Below are positions 1 to 8,911 of a stretch of DNA of 64,000 bases, one piece after another. Origin of the DNA: Candidatus Vicinibacter proximus (GTDB taxonomy: Bacteria; Bacteroidota; Bacteroidia; Chitinophagales; Saprospiraceae); assembly GCA_016713905.1 (NCBI GenBank), contig JADJOE010000003.1, positions 992,001 through 1,056,000 on the forward strand, in the 5' to 3' direction. Position numbers and translations under genes: made by a program. Positions within the stretch are counted from its first letter, which is position 1. The number at the start of each line of letters is the position of its first letter. Below the pieces are notes generated by a model. That model worked only from the letters and a program-made list of their open reading frames with translations. It was not told the origin of the DNA and searched no databases.

Positions 1-422
1 TCCCCTTCAAGTTTATCTGCATTAAGATATTCGAGACGGTGTTGCAGCTCTGACATCTCCTCTACAGCCCTGATCATTTCATCATGATCTAAGTCAGGTT
101 TGTGGAGCAAGTCTTCACATTCCTGCAAAGAAGTTTTTAGACTTTCTATTTCTTTCATGGATGACAAAACTTCATCCTTGACACTTCTCCCTTCATCTTC
201 AGGTAATTCTTGGCGTAGATACCCTACCGTCAATTTTTTGGGTTTTTCGATAAACCCCTCATCTGGTGGAATAACCCCAGACAAAACCTTAATGAGGGTA
301 GATTTTCCACTTCCATTACGACCTGTAACGGCCAATTTTTCTCCTTCTGTAATCGTAAATGAAATCTTATCAAAGAGCGCCCTCTCCCCAAATCTGAGTG
401 TTAAATTCTGAATTCTGATCAA
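1..422 (-). CDS. ABC-F family ATPase (N-terminal part, cut by window edge)
   Basis: Reading the minus strand from a TTG at 422 gives about 140 residues of an ABC ATPase. Walker A is GRNGSGKST near residue 37, and a YLRQE segment follows, as in the soluble ABC-F (Uup/EttA/Ydif-like) proteins. The rest, including the linker and second ATPase domain, lies beyond position 1. ABC-F proteins act on ribosomes (translation factors or antibiotic protection) rather than in transport; which subfamily this is cannot be told from the fragment. The TTG lies 11 bases after the stop of the yqgE-like gene, so it is probably the last gene of the folE-fabD-yqgE run. No ATG exists near the start in this frame, which is why TTG is preferred. 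Confidence 0.85.
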   Translation of the reverse strand, partial: MIRIQNLTLRFGERALFDKISFTITEGEKLAVTGRNGSGKSTLIKVLSGVIPPDEGFIEKPKKLTVGYLRQELPEDEGRSVKDEVLSSMKEIESLKTSLQECEDLLHKPDLDHDEMIRAVEEMSELQHRLEYLNADKLEG

Positions 423-433
423 AACAATAATTG

Positions 434-1003
434 TTAGTTAAAAATATAATCTCCATCTATTTGGCTGATGGCCCCAAAATGCTCCCCTTTTTCCTTTAAC
501 ATATCTTTCCATAGTTGATCTATCTTGTTCTTAAACAAGTAATTAGGATCCATTTCTGAAATGATCCAAGACCGCTCCTCTAATTCGGTTTTTAACTGCC
601 CTGATGTCCATCCGCTGTAACCTAAAAAAAATCTAATATTTTCCGGCAAAATTAGTTTTTGATCAATTAAAAATTTCAAAGACGTAAAATCGCCACCCCA
701 ATAAATTCCATTGCATACCTTAACTGATTCTTCCAATAAGTCACCAACATTGTGCAAATAATGCAAGGTCGTAGTAGCAACAGGACCTCCTGCAAATACT
801 TTTGCCGGAAAGTCTTCGATATCCTCTACAAGTTCTGATAGCTCAAAATCAGTCTCCTTGTTTAACACAAAACCAACGGTACCCTCATCTTCAGTATGGT
901 CGACAACGAGAACCACCGAACGCTTAAAATTAGGATCCAGCATAAATGGTTCAGATAAAAGAACTTGACCCGACCTAATGGGTGTAATTTTTAAATTGCT
1001 CAT
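434..1003 (-). CDS. yqgE: YqgE/AlgH family protein (DUF179)
   Basis: The 189-residue protein matches the YqgE/AlgH family in length and in its motifs: an N-terminal GQVLLSEPFMLDPNF segment, VGFVLNKET near residue 43, FAGGPV near residue 70 and LGYSGWTSGQL near residue 128. The family is widespread and cytoplasmic, with no firmly established biochemical role; it was once linked to alginate regulation. The start overlaps the end of fabD by 4 bases (1000-1003), so translation is probably coupled. No signal peptide or membrane segment is visible. Confidence 0.9.
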   Translation of the reverse strand: MSNLKITPIRSGQVLLSEPFMLDPNFKRSVVLVVDHTEDEGTVGFVLNKETDFELSELVEDIEDFPAKVFAGGPVATTTLHYLHNVGDLLEESVKVCNGIYWGGDFTSLKFLIDQKLILPENIRFFLGYSGWTSGQLKTELEERSWIISEMDPNYLFKNKIDQLWKDMLKEKGEHFGAISQIDGDYIFN

Positions 1004-1887
1004 AATATTTCTACTGGCATATTTCTGTCAATTCTTTTTAAAAACCCAGATAAAACAGTTCCATTCCCCCCTACTTCCGAAAAATGATTAATCTGATCAA
1101 CAATCATGTTTTGCATGGTTTGTGTCCACCTTACAGGAGACGTTAATTGAAGAATGAGATTCTTTTTAATTTGTGCCGGATCAGTATAAGGTCGTGCGTC
1201 GACGTTTTGGTAAATTGCACACAAAGGGCTTGAAAATTCCGTTTTATCGATTGCATCTGCAAGTTTTTCACGGGCTGGTTCCATAAGCGGTGAGTGAAAA
1301 GCGCCCCCGACGGCCAATAAGATAAATCTTTTAGCTCCGGCTTCAAGAAGCTTCTTTTCAGCCAGTTGTAAACCAGCCAAACTGCCGGAAATTACGAGTT
1401 GGCCAGGACAATTATAATTAGCAGGAATGACTATTTCTTCGGTTATGGATGTACAAACCTCTTCTATTTGCTCGTCAGACAAACCAACAATTGCTGCCAT
1501 GGACCCCGGATTCATATCACATGCCTCTTGCATGGCGAGCGCTCTCGTCCTAACCAACGACAAACCACTTTCAAAGTCAATAACACCTGCGGCAACTAAA
1601 GCGGAAAACTCCCCAAGAGAATGTCCGGCCATCGCTTTAACGCCATCCAAGTTACCATTTACTTTAAGTTTAATTATTGAATGAATAAATACAGAAGGTT
1701 GGGTAATATGTGTTTGTCGTAATTCTTCATCACTGCCTTCAAACATGATGTCCGAAATCCTAAAACCTAAGAAATCATTAGCTTGTTCAAATAATAATTT
1801 TGCAAAATCAGAAGATTCATAAAGATCCTTTCCCATTCCTCTGAACTGACTTGCCTGCCCTGGAAAAATGTATGCTTTGTTTAGCAT
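1000..1887 (-). CDS. fabD: Malonyl-CoA:ACP transacylase
   Basis: FabD moves the malonyl group from CoA to acyl carrier protein, supplying the extender unit for type II fatty acid synthesis in the cytoplasm. At 295 residues the length is normal. The sequence shows the N-terminal FPGQASQ oxyanion motif (residues 8-14), the nucleophile motif GHSLGE with Ser90, a conserved Arg in the following helix (RTRALAMQ) and the catalytic His in GGAFHSPLMEP near residue 199. The start codon shares one base with the folE stop (1887), and the end overlaps yqgE by 4 bases. No other fab genes are adjacent, so it is separated from a fab cluster here. Confidence 0.95.
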   Translation of the reverse strand: MLNKAYIFPGQASQFRGMGKDLYESSDFAKLLFEQANDFLGFRISDIMFEGSDEELRQTHITQPSVFIHSIIKLKVNGNLDGVKAMAGHSLGEFSALVAAGVIDFESGLSLVRTRALAMQEACDMNPGSMAAIVGLSDEQIEEVCTSITEEIVIPANYNCPGQLVISGSLAGLQLAEKKLLEAGAKRFILLAVGGAFHSPLMEPAREKLADAIDKTEFSSPLCAIYQNVDARPYTDPAQIKKNLILQLTSPVRWTQTMQNMIVDQINHFSEVGGNGTVLSGFLKRIDRNMPVEIL

Positions 1888-2465
1888 CAGCTGTTTTTAT
1901 TGATAAGATTCATAAATTCATTTCGTGTCTCAAAGGTCTTAAAAACTCCGGTAAATGCAGAGGTTGTGGTCATACTATTTTGTTTTTGTACACCTCGCAT
2001 CATCATACACATGTGCCTGGCCTCTATAACTACTGCTACACCATGGGGTTTAAGCGTATCCTGAATAGCATTCATGATTTCTAAAGTAAGTCTTTCCTGA
2101 ACCTGTAATCTTCTGGAAAACACATCCACTAATCGAGGCAGTTTACTAAGCCCTACTATATATCCATTAGGAATATAAGCAATATGGGCTTTGCCAAAAA
2201 AAGGTAATAAATGATGCTCACAAAGGGAATAGAGTTCTATATCTTTTACCAACACCATTTCGCTATAATCTTCTTTAAATAGTGCAGACTCCAAGATATG
2301 GACAGGATTTTCATGGTACCCTTGGGTAAGAAATTCCATGGCCTTAGCTGCTCTTGTAGGAGTTTTAGATAATCCCTCCCGGTCTGAATCTTCCCCAAGA
2401 CCATGAATAATATTTTCAAAAAAGCCAACGAGTTCCTTATTTTTGAGAACCTGATTTTCCTTCAT
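1887..2465 (-). CDS. folE: GTP cyclohydrolase I
   Basis: FolE converts GTP to 7,8-dihydroneopterin triphosphate, the first step of folate and pterin synthesis. The 192-residue protein has the expected zinc ligands Cys82 and His85 in LCEHHLLPF and Cys153 in RHMCMMMRG. It also has the GYIVGLSKLPRLVD segment and the typical C-terminal MTTTSAFTGVF. It is the first gene of the minus-strand run and lies divergent to the lytS-like gene across about 140 bases that should hold both promoters. A second folate gene, folK, sits far away at 52020. Confidence 0.95.
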   Translation of the reverse strand: MKENQVLKNKELVGFFENIIHGLGEDSDREGLSKTPTRAAKAMEFLTQGYHENPVHILESALFKEDYSEMVLVKDIELYSLCEHHLLPFFGKAHIAYIPNGYIVGLSKLPRLVDVFSRRLQVQERLTLEIMNAIQDTLKPHGVAVVIEARHMCMMMRGVQKQNSMTTTSAFTGVFKTFETRNEFMNLINKNS

Positions 2466-2606
2466 TTTAAGTAATTATAGACTACGAAACCAATTGATAA
2501 AGAATTAGTTTAACTATTTGCCATATTTTGGAACTAGTCTATTAAATGAGCCATTAAATCGAAAAAATAATTCTATTCTCACAGACCTGCTTTAATTTGC
2601 AGCGAT

Positions 2607-3665
2607 ATGGGCCAATCAGAACAAATTAAAGTCAATCAAATTTCTGGTCAAACCAATTGGACCTGGACCCAGATACTGTTTTGGTTAATTTTTTATACCA
2701 TTTGGCTTTATATAGCACCAAGTGAATGGCCTCAAACCGTCGCTGCATTGTGGAGCTTAGGAAACACCCTTTTCTTCATAATTACCGTAAATATAAACCT
2801 ATGGATTCTTTTACCAAGACTTATACAAACTCAATCCATTATTACCTATACAGGGTTTATCATCGCTATGGCACTTGTTCTTACGCCTGTAAAAATTTAT
2901 TTTAACAGACAACTATGTTTACAAAATGATATACAATGTCTTGACTGGGCACTTGACTCCAAGCTAAGTTTCATCAGTTTATTGGTTTTTACGGCTATAT
3001 CCTCATTGGTTAGAATACCTCTGGATTGGTTGAAAGTCCAAAAGGAAAAAAAGGACCTGATTACAAAAAACATCCAAACTGAATTGCAGTTTTTAAAAAA
3101 TCAAATAAACCCCCATTTTCTTTTTAATACTCTCAATAATTTATATGCACTTACGCTAAAAAAATCCGATTACGCTCCAGAGGTGGTTTTAAAATTATCA
3201 GACATGATGAGATATATGCTCTATGAGTGCAATGAAAAGCTAGTTCAATTAGAAAAAGAAATTCTTTACATAAAAAATTATATAGAATTAGAAAAAATAA
3301 GACTAAGCAAAAATGCGGATATCGAGATAGAAGTAATAGGAAATATTGACAACACCAAAGTAGCCCCCTTACTATTCATCCCATTCATTGAAAACAGCTT
3401 TAAACATGGGCTTAAAACAAGTTTGGAAAAAGCATACATTAAAGTTAGTTTTATTGTAAGAAACGACACCATTGAATTTATTGTAAAAAATTCAAAATCT
3501 CAATTGATGCCTGGGTTCACAGGCAAAAAAATAGGTGGAATAGGACTGGCAAATGTAAAAAAGAGATTAGAACTTATATATCCAAACCAACACTCATTAA
3601 AAATATCAGAATTTCCGGATTCCTACGAAATACATCTTTTTCTTTTTATTTCAAATAAAAATTAG
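2607..3665 (+). CDS. LytS-type sensor histidine kinase
   Basis: A membrane sensor kinase of the LytS/YehU (His_kinase, PF06580-like) class, 352 residues. Four hydrophobic segments fill about residues 20-140 with no large extracytoplasmic domain. The phosphoacceptor region is NPHFLFNTLNNL with His170, and the ATPase part shows FIPFIENSFKHGL near residue 252 and GGIGLANVKKRLELIYP near residue 310. Six bases separate it from the response regulator gene, so the two form a two-component system. The input signal is unknown; short multi-helix input regions of this kind often sense membrane or small-molecule cues. A TTAATTTG element at 2592-2599 resembles a Bacteroidota -7 box but lies very close to the ATG. 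Confidence 0.92.
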   Translation: MGQSEQIKVNQISGQTNWTWTQILFWLIFYTIWLYIAPSEWPQTVAALWSLGNTLFFIITVNINLWILLPRLIQTQSIITYTGFIIAMALVLTPVKIYFNRQLCLQNDIQCLDWALDSKLSFISLLVFTAISSLVRIPLDWLKVQKEKKDLITKNIQTELQFLKNQINPHFLFNTLNNLYALTLKKSDYAPEVVLKLSDMMRYMLYECNEKLVQLEKEILYIKNYIELEKIRLSKNADIEIEVIGNIDNTKVAPLLFIPFIENSFKHGLKTSLEKAYIKVSFIVRNDTIEFIVKNSKSQLMPGFTGKKIGGIGLANVKKRLELIYPNQHSLKISEFPDSYEIHLFLFISNKN

Positions 3666-3670
3666 TATAT

Positions 3671-4384
3671 ATGATAAAAACAATGATCGTTGATGATGAG
3701 CCTTTGGCAATTGAAATACTAGAGGCCTATGTTTCCCAAATCCCTCAATTGCATTTAGTAGCAAAATGTTCAAATGCTTTGGAAGCGAACAGGATTCTGC
3801 AACTGGAAAAAATAGATCTTATGTTTCTGGATATAGAAATGCCTTTGTTATTGGGAACTGAATTCTTAAAATCATTGCAAAACCCACCCAAGGTAATATT
3901 TACAACCGCATACCCTGAATTTGCGGTCCAAGGATTTGAGTTAAATGCGCTTGACTATTTATTAAAGCCAATATCCATGGAACGATTTGTAAAATCCATC
4001 AATAAGCTGTTTGAAAAAAATGAATTTGATTTAAGACCTGAAATTGAAAAAAATACAGAATACATTTTTGTTAAGGCAGATAAAAGATTTATTAAAGTTA
4101 ACTTTAGTGAAATCCTATATATTGAAGGATTAAAAGATTATGTCATCATAAGAACCGACCAAAACAAAATTATCACATTACAAACCATGAAAAGCCTGGA
4201 AGAAAAACTCCCAGCCTCAAAATTCATAAGAGTTCACAGATCATTTATTGTTAACCTCAATAGAATAAATGCAATTGTTGGTAATGCTATTGAAATATTG
4301 GAAAAAGGACAAAACAAGCACATTCCAATTGGCAATAATTACAAGGATGAAATCGAGAAAATGATTGAAAAAAGAAAACTGTGA
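3671..4384 (+). CDS. LytTR-family response regulator
   Basis: The 237-residue protein has a CheY-like receiver at residues 1-120 with the acidic pair D8/D9, phosphoacceptor Asp54 in MFLDIEMP and Lys99 in DYLLKP. A LytTR DNA-binding domain follows at about 130-235, with EGLKDYVIIRT and FIRVHRSFIVNLNRI. It is the cognate partner of the kinase directly upstream and should act as a transcription regulator. It faces the end of the giant surface-protein cluster (convergent, 132 bases apart). Regulation of that cluster is conceivable but not shown by the sequence. Confidence 0.94.
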   Translation: MIKTMIVDDEPLAIEILEAYVSQIPQLHLVAKCSNALEANRILQLEKIDLMFLDIEMPLLLGTEFLKSLQNPPKVIFTTAYPEFAVQGFELNALDYLLKPISMERFVKSINKLFEKNEFDLRPEIEKNTEYIFVKADKRFIKVNFSEILYIEGLKDYVIIRTDQNKIITLQTMKSLEEKLPASKFIRVHRSFIVNLNRINAIVGNAIEILEKGQNKHIPIGNNYKDEIEKMIEKRKL

Positions 4385-4460
4385 AAAAATAAATCAAACT
4401 GAAATTTCAAATGATATTCAATATTTTAATACTCTCCCATTTTTCAAATAAATAAAAAAA

Positions 4461-4492
4461 GAAAGTGCCCTCTGGGATCAAAGGACACTTTC
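4461..4492 (-). terminator. Rho-independent terminator of the 4517-8818 gene
   Basis: An inverted repeat has GAAAGTG (4461-4467) pairing with CACTTTC (4486-4492), and inner CCT/AGG pairs extend the stem past one mismatch. On the minus strand it is followed directly by a run of seven T (from the A-run at 4454-4460). It lies 25 bases after the stop of the minus-strand giant gene. There is no T-run on the plus side, so it serves the minus strand. Confidence 0.75.
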
Positions 4493-4516
4493 ACTAAACC
4501 GATTGATTAACAATGA

Positions 4517-7500
4517 TTATTTAGATAGTATCATCTTCTTAGTTGCAACAAATTCTGAGGTCTCCAGGGTATAATAATACACACCTGAACGATTGCTGAA
4601 TTCATTCTGATCGATTTGAACATTATTCAACCCAACCGAAGTTTTAACTTGCTTTACGAGCAGTAATTTTCCGGACAAGTCATGAATTTTAATCAAAGCG
4701 CTAGATTGAACTGGGGTATAAAATGCAATATTTGTTTTGTCATTGAATGGGTTTGGCGAATTTTGGAAAAGCTCATATTTTACAAGTCCTTTGTGTGAAC
4801 TTCTGTCTCTCAATTGTATTTCCAATACTTCCAATTCATCATTATAAGCCTCAACATCAATACCTGAATTTGATATTGCAATATCTTTCACAGGATTTAT
4901 TGGGCGTGAAGACTTTGTTATGAGATAAAACAAAGGTATGTCATTCTGAATTTTGATAGCCTCATCACCATTCCAACTCATATTCAATAAACCATCTTCT
5001 GATTGAACAAGACTATAGTTACCATCTGCAATGCCAACCTGACCAGATTGTACTGAAAGGATCTCCATTACATTTGGATCATATTTCCAAGACAACTGGA
5101 ATCCTGAAATTTTATCATTACCGGAGCCATATATTGGTATTTTAATTTGATCACTAGGCATGAATGACTTATTTTCCAATTCAAAATATAAACTACCGGC
5201 AGTTCTGGTCTGTGTGGCTATTGCAAGATTTGTTTTGGCAGTGTAGTTAATGTCGCCAATTTTAATTGCCATAAAATTATTGTCTTTAACTTCACCTTGC
5301 AGATTTTCAACATGAATTAATTCAGGCCAGCCGTTGTTCAACCATGGATTAGCATCATCTTCAAACTTAAATCCACCTTGAATAAATCTCCATGATTTTT
5401 GATTGTTTTTAAATTTATCTGATACACCCAGAACAAGTTTTCTCAACTCAGAGATATCAGCAGCTGTGATTGTGCCTGAATTATTTGCATCTGCTGCAAT
5501 ATACTTATAAGGAGAGTCAAAAGTCTGTTGACCTAAGATATGTTTTTGTATCATGACAATATCAGCCGTGGATATACCATTGGTTGGATCATCATTTTTG
5601 TATGGTGCTAGATCATAAGATTCGCCATAAGGTAAATCCAGGAAAGTAAATAACCCTTCATCAGGTGTATTTATCTCACCCATTTTAGAATTTAACTTAA
5701 TCAATTCAATTGTTGCATTCTTCAAAGGAGCACTTGTATTTGCACTTATCAAACCCGACACTGTTCCTCCATTGGTCAACCTGTTTGGACAAGCATTTCC
5801 TGTATTATCCTGGAGAGTAAGTGTTGTGATACAAAACTCTTGATTACCATCCTCATCCGTAACATAAATTCTGACAGATGTATCTTTTGAAATTCCATTT
5901 GGAATATCACTGCATCTGAAAGTCCTGGTAGTATCATTTACATTAGCAGTAAATGAATATTTCAATTTAGGTTTTGCTGTGCAATTATCCTCACTTTTTT
6001 CATTAAAATCTATTGCCTTAACAGTAACTGAACCATTGGAGGACATTACTACAGTGATCAATCCTGCTTTACAGAACGGTGTTGGCGCCTTGCAATCTTT
6101 AACAGTAAAGATTTGATCGCATGTACCTGTATTTCCACACAAATCAGTCACAGACCATCTAACACGATGCGTTCCTCTCTGATAAGTTCCAGAAGCATTT
6201 TTTGTATTTCCTGTCACTTCTACTGAACCATTGTTGTCAAAATCAATAGTATAACTCCATTTTAATGAAGTGGAATCAGTGCAATCATCTGTCGCATAAC
6301 CATACAAATCCACAAAAGCCGAACAAGCAGATCCTTGTGCACAAACAGGAGCTTTTACTCCGCAACTAACCGGATCTATTGTAGGAGGACGTGTGTTTTG
6401 AACCTTAATAATTTGATCAAACGTCCATACTCCAGTTGGCGTTTGAGAATTCACATCATATTGGCACCAATCAATAACCCTCCAATGACGGATGATCTTA
6501 ATACAGAAATTTTCAACATTATAAAACTTTTCATCATCATATCCTCTGATAATATTGGCACAAGGTCTTGCTGCCCATCTAGGGAAAGAATTTATTAGAT
6601 TAGGATCTGCATCAGTAATTTTGCAACCTGCAACTGTGATATCTGCTCCTGGCCAAGTAATTTGAGAAAATGTCAATGGATTAGGATCCACAATAGTTAT
6701 TTTTTGATCACACAAATCAAATCTTCCTCCCGGATCTTCTGCTCTCCACCTTCTGTTGATAACACCAGTGGCACATTTGAATCCTGTTGAATCATCTTTG
6801 TATGTTATCTTAACACCAGGACAATTATCCACGGCAGTGGCTTGTCCGACATTTGTGAAATTATAAATATCCGTTGTGCAACTTACAGTTACATCTCTTG
6901 GACAAGTAATATCTGGTGCGATTTTATCTTGAACTGTTACTGAAACCATACAATCATTAAAATTGCCATTTTTATCGATGACTCTCAAGGCTACCATAAT
7001 CGGGCTTTGCTGAACATCTTCACAACAGAATTTTACGAATGGACCAAATGTAGTGTTGCCTAATATGTTGCAATTATCACTCATCCTTCTGACCAATACT
7101 GAGTCAACAGCACAATTGTCAAAACTGCCCTGATCCAAACTTGCTGCAAAAATTTTTGCAACGCCACTGTCTCCCAGAGATACTACAGTATGTTCATCAC
7201 AAACTGCAACTGGATCAAGGTTGTCTTCAATAATAACTTCCACTACACATCTGGTTTCATTACCACAAGCATCCGTCACCGTGTATCTTACCCAAGAAGT
7301 GTCTGCAGGTAATCCGGAAATTCTAACTTTACCCCCACCTAAATAAGTTACTCCATCGGTTCTAAAATCTCCATCTTCTGGAGTTCCGTCAGGGCCTGCT
7401 TTCTTAAAAGAAACAGCCAACGTGGTAGGACTGCAGTCAAGTATCAAGTCTGGTCCACTTACCGTTGCAGTTCCTGTACAAGAATAATAGTCCATGGGAA

Positions 7501-8818
7501 ATACTTGATAATTGTTGGAGCATGCAATAATCGGCGCTTTGTGGTCAGCCACTTTTATCAATTGATTGCATTCAATATATTCTCCTGTACACCAGTCAAA
7601 AATTTTCCAATTTCTAAATATTTTAAAAGAATTACCACAAATAGGAATTTTAAGATCTCTATAGGATACCGCAAGATGATCACAATTTACATTCAAAGGA
7701 TATCCTGTTCCTCTCCAAATTAATTGTCCTGCGGCATTGACATAATCATAAGGAGATGGATTCCCATTGTCTAAAGCATTCCAACCGGATGGATATGGAC
7801 CGGAGGCCGGTTCTTTATCATCACAGTTTAAAGCAGGATTAGTAAAACCATCAAAATTCGGTGGACACACCACACCAATAAGGGTGCTTTGTCTAACCAA
7901 AATTCGCTCTTTACATGTAGTGGTATTTCCTTTGCAATCCTTAGCCACCCAAGTTCTGTCATACTGGGCATAATTTGCTTGATTGCACCCATACTTTGTG
8001 TAAATATCAAAATAGCAAAGCTCCACATCACAACAAAGGTCAAATCCCCTTACTGTGAAACATTTATTATCTCCAACAACAGGGATGATTGAAGCTGACG
8101 GAGGTACAGGAAATCCTAAAGAAGCAGGACTTACATCATCCGAGCAATTCACAGTAATATCGGCAGTTCTGCAGATCAGATTGGGTATGAATTTATCTTC
8201 AATAAAAATATAACCCCAACATGTGATGCCTGAACAAATATGTCTTACATGCACCCTTAGTTTCTTACCTAAATGGGAATAGTTTACCAAATTACCTGGA
8301 ATTACACTTCCATCTGTATTATATACAGTCACTGCATAACTGTCATCAGGATAATTACTTCCCTCAATGACTACAGATGGCGTAATTAAAGCTTCACAAC
8401 GGTCATTCAGTGAGACATTTACCAAATCGTCGCAAGCCAATGCCAAGTCACCTTCTACCACAACACTGCGAAGAAGAACTATAATTCCGTCCGTTGCGCG
8501 GACAAAATATGTACCTGGTACAGAACCCCAATTAACTGTTACTGAGGTTGCAGTAGAGGAGGCAACAGTACCTCCACCGTTTGGCAAACTGAATGTCCAT
8601 GCACCTGCAGCAGGACTAATGTTGTAAATTCTGGAGACACTGTTAGGACATACGCTAGTGTCCGTTCCAAACTGTGCCACCAATGATTGAGCTTGAGTGT
8701 TTAAGCTTAAGACCATCCACAATATTGCTGATAGCAATAAGTTGAGTCCCACCCAAGGCTTTGTAATTATTGGATTCATAAGACCATTTTTATTTTGTAT
8801 TGAATTTCTCATGTTCAT
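4517..8818 (-). CDS. Giant T9SS surface protein with HYR-like core, dockerin-like and cohesin-like segments (paralog 1)
   Basis: A 1433-residue exported protein, with a signal peptide ending near TQAQ (residue 44). A PKD-like segment (about 45-125) is followed by the core shared with the next three genes. The core has a CWGYIFIEDK unit, a series of Cys-rich HYR-like units ending in VTDxCGN and D(K/N)xxP motifs, and two Arg-x-Trp...DWC units (codons near 7590 and 6480). A dockerin-like double repeat (about 1076-1129: ADIVMIQKHILG and ITAADISELRKLVLG) and a cohesin-like beta domain (about 1206-1339: SGFQLSWKYDPNVMEILSV) come next. A T9SS type A sorting domain follows (about 1346-1433, FQNSPNPFND). 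The role is unknown; surface adhesin or fibre is inferred from architecture. Starts at internal Met3 or Met14 are possible. Confidence 0.88.
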   Translation of the reverse strand: MNMRNSIQNKNGLMNPIITKPWVGLNLLLSAILWMVLSLNTQAQSLVAQFGTDTSVCPNSVSRIYNISPAAGAWTFSLPNGGGTVASSTATSVTVNWGSVPGTYFVRATDGIIVLLRSVVVEGDLALACDDLVNVSLNDRCEALITPSVVIEGSNYPDDSYAVTVYNTDGSVIPGNLVNYSHLGKKLRVHVRHICSGITCWGYIFIEDKFIPNLICRTADITVNCSDDVSPASLGFPVPPSASIIPVVGDNKCFTVRGFDLCCDVELCYFDIYTKYGCNQANYAQYDRTWVAKDCKGNTTTCKERILVRQSTLIGVVCPPNFDGFTNPALNCDDKEPASGPYPSGWNALDNGNPSPYDYVNAAGQLIWRGTGYPLNVNCDHLAVSYRDLKIPICGNSFKIFRNWKIFDWCTGEYIECNQLIKVADHKAPIIACSNNYQVFPMDYYSCTGTATVSGPDLILDCSPTTLAVSFKKAGPDGTPEDGDFRTDGVTYLGGGKVRISGLPADTSWVRYTVTDACGNETRCVVEVIIEDNLDPVAVCDEHTVVSLGDSGVAKIFAASLDQGSFDNCAVDSVLVRRMSDNCNILGNTTFGPFVKFCCEDVQQSPIMVALRVIDKNGNFNDCMVSVTVQDKIAPDITCPRDVTVSCTTDIYNFTNVGQATAVDNCPGVKITYKDDSTGFKCATGVINRRWRAEDPGGRFDLCDQKITIVDPNPLTFSQITWPGADITVAGCKITDADPNLINSFPRWAARPCANIIRGYDDEKFYNVENFCIKIIRHWRVIDWCQYDVNSQTPTGVWTFDQIIKVQNTRPPTIDPVSCGVKAPVCAQGSACSAFVDLYGYATDDCTDSTSLKWSYTIDFDNNGSVEVTGNTKNASGTYQRGTHRVRWSVTDLCGNTGTCDQIFTVKDCKAPTPFCKAGLITVVMSSNGSVTVKAIDFNEKSEDNCTAKPKLKYSFTANVNDTTRTFRCSDIPNGISKDTSVRIYVTDEDGNQEFCITTLTLQDNTGNACPNRLTNGGTVSGLISANTSAPLKNATIELIKLNSKMGEINTPDEGLFTFLDLPYGESYDLAPYKNDDPTNGISTADIVMIQKHILGQQTFDSPYKYIAADANNSGTITAADISELRKLVLGVSDKFKNNQKSWRFIQGGFKFEDDANPWLNNGWPELIHVENLQGEVKDNNFMAIKIGDINYTAKTNLAIATQTRTAGSLYFELENKSFMPSDQIKIPIYGSGNDKISGFQLSWKYDPNVMEILSVQSGQVGIADGNYSLVQSEDGLLNMSWNGDEAIKIQNDIPLFYLITKSSRPINPVKDIAISNSGIDVEAYNDELEVLEIQLRDRSSHKGLVKYELFQNSPNPFNDKTNIAFYTPVQSSALIKIHDLSGKLLLVKQVKTSVGLNNVQIDQNEFSNRSGVYYYTLETSEFVATKKMILSK

Positions 8819-8864
8819 TTGTTTAATCGGTTTAGTAGATATTTTGCTTAGGGTTAGCTAGGGT

Positions 8865-8886
8865 CCGGGAACCTTTCGGTTCCCGG
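8865..8886 (-). other. GC-rich stem-loop between paralogs 1 and 2
   Basis: A perfect 9-bp stem CCGGGAACC / GGTTCCCGG with a TTTC loop lies 26 bases past the stop of the 8912-13456 gene and 47 bases before the start of the next one. No T-run follows on either strand, so it is not a classic terminator. It could be a partial terminator, a 3' end stabiliser or a processing site between co-transcribed giant genes. Confidence 0.5.
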
Positions 8887-8911
8887 CTTAGCCAAATTAC
8901 CCAAGAACCGT

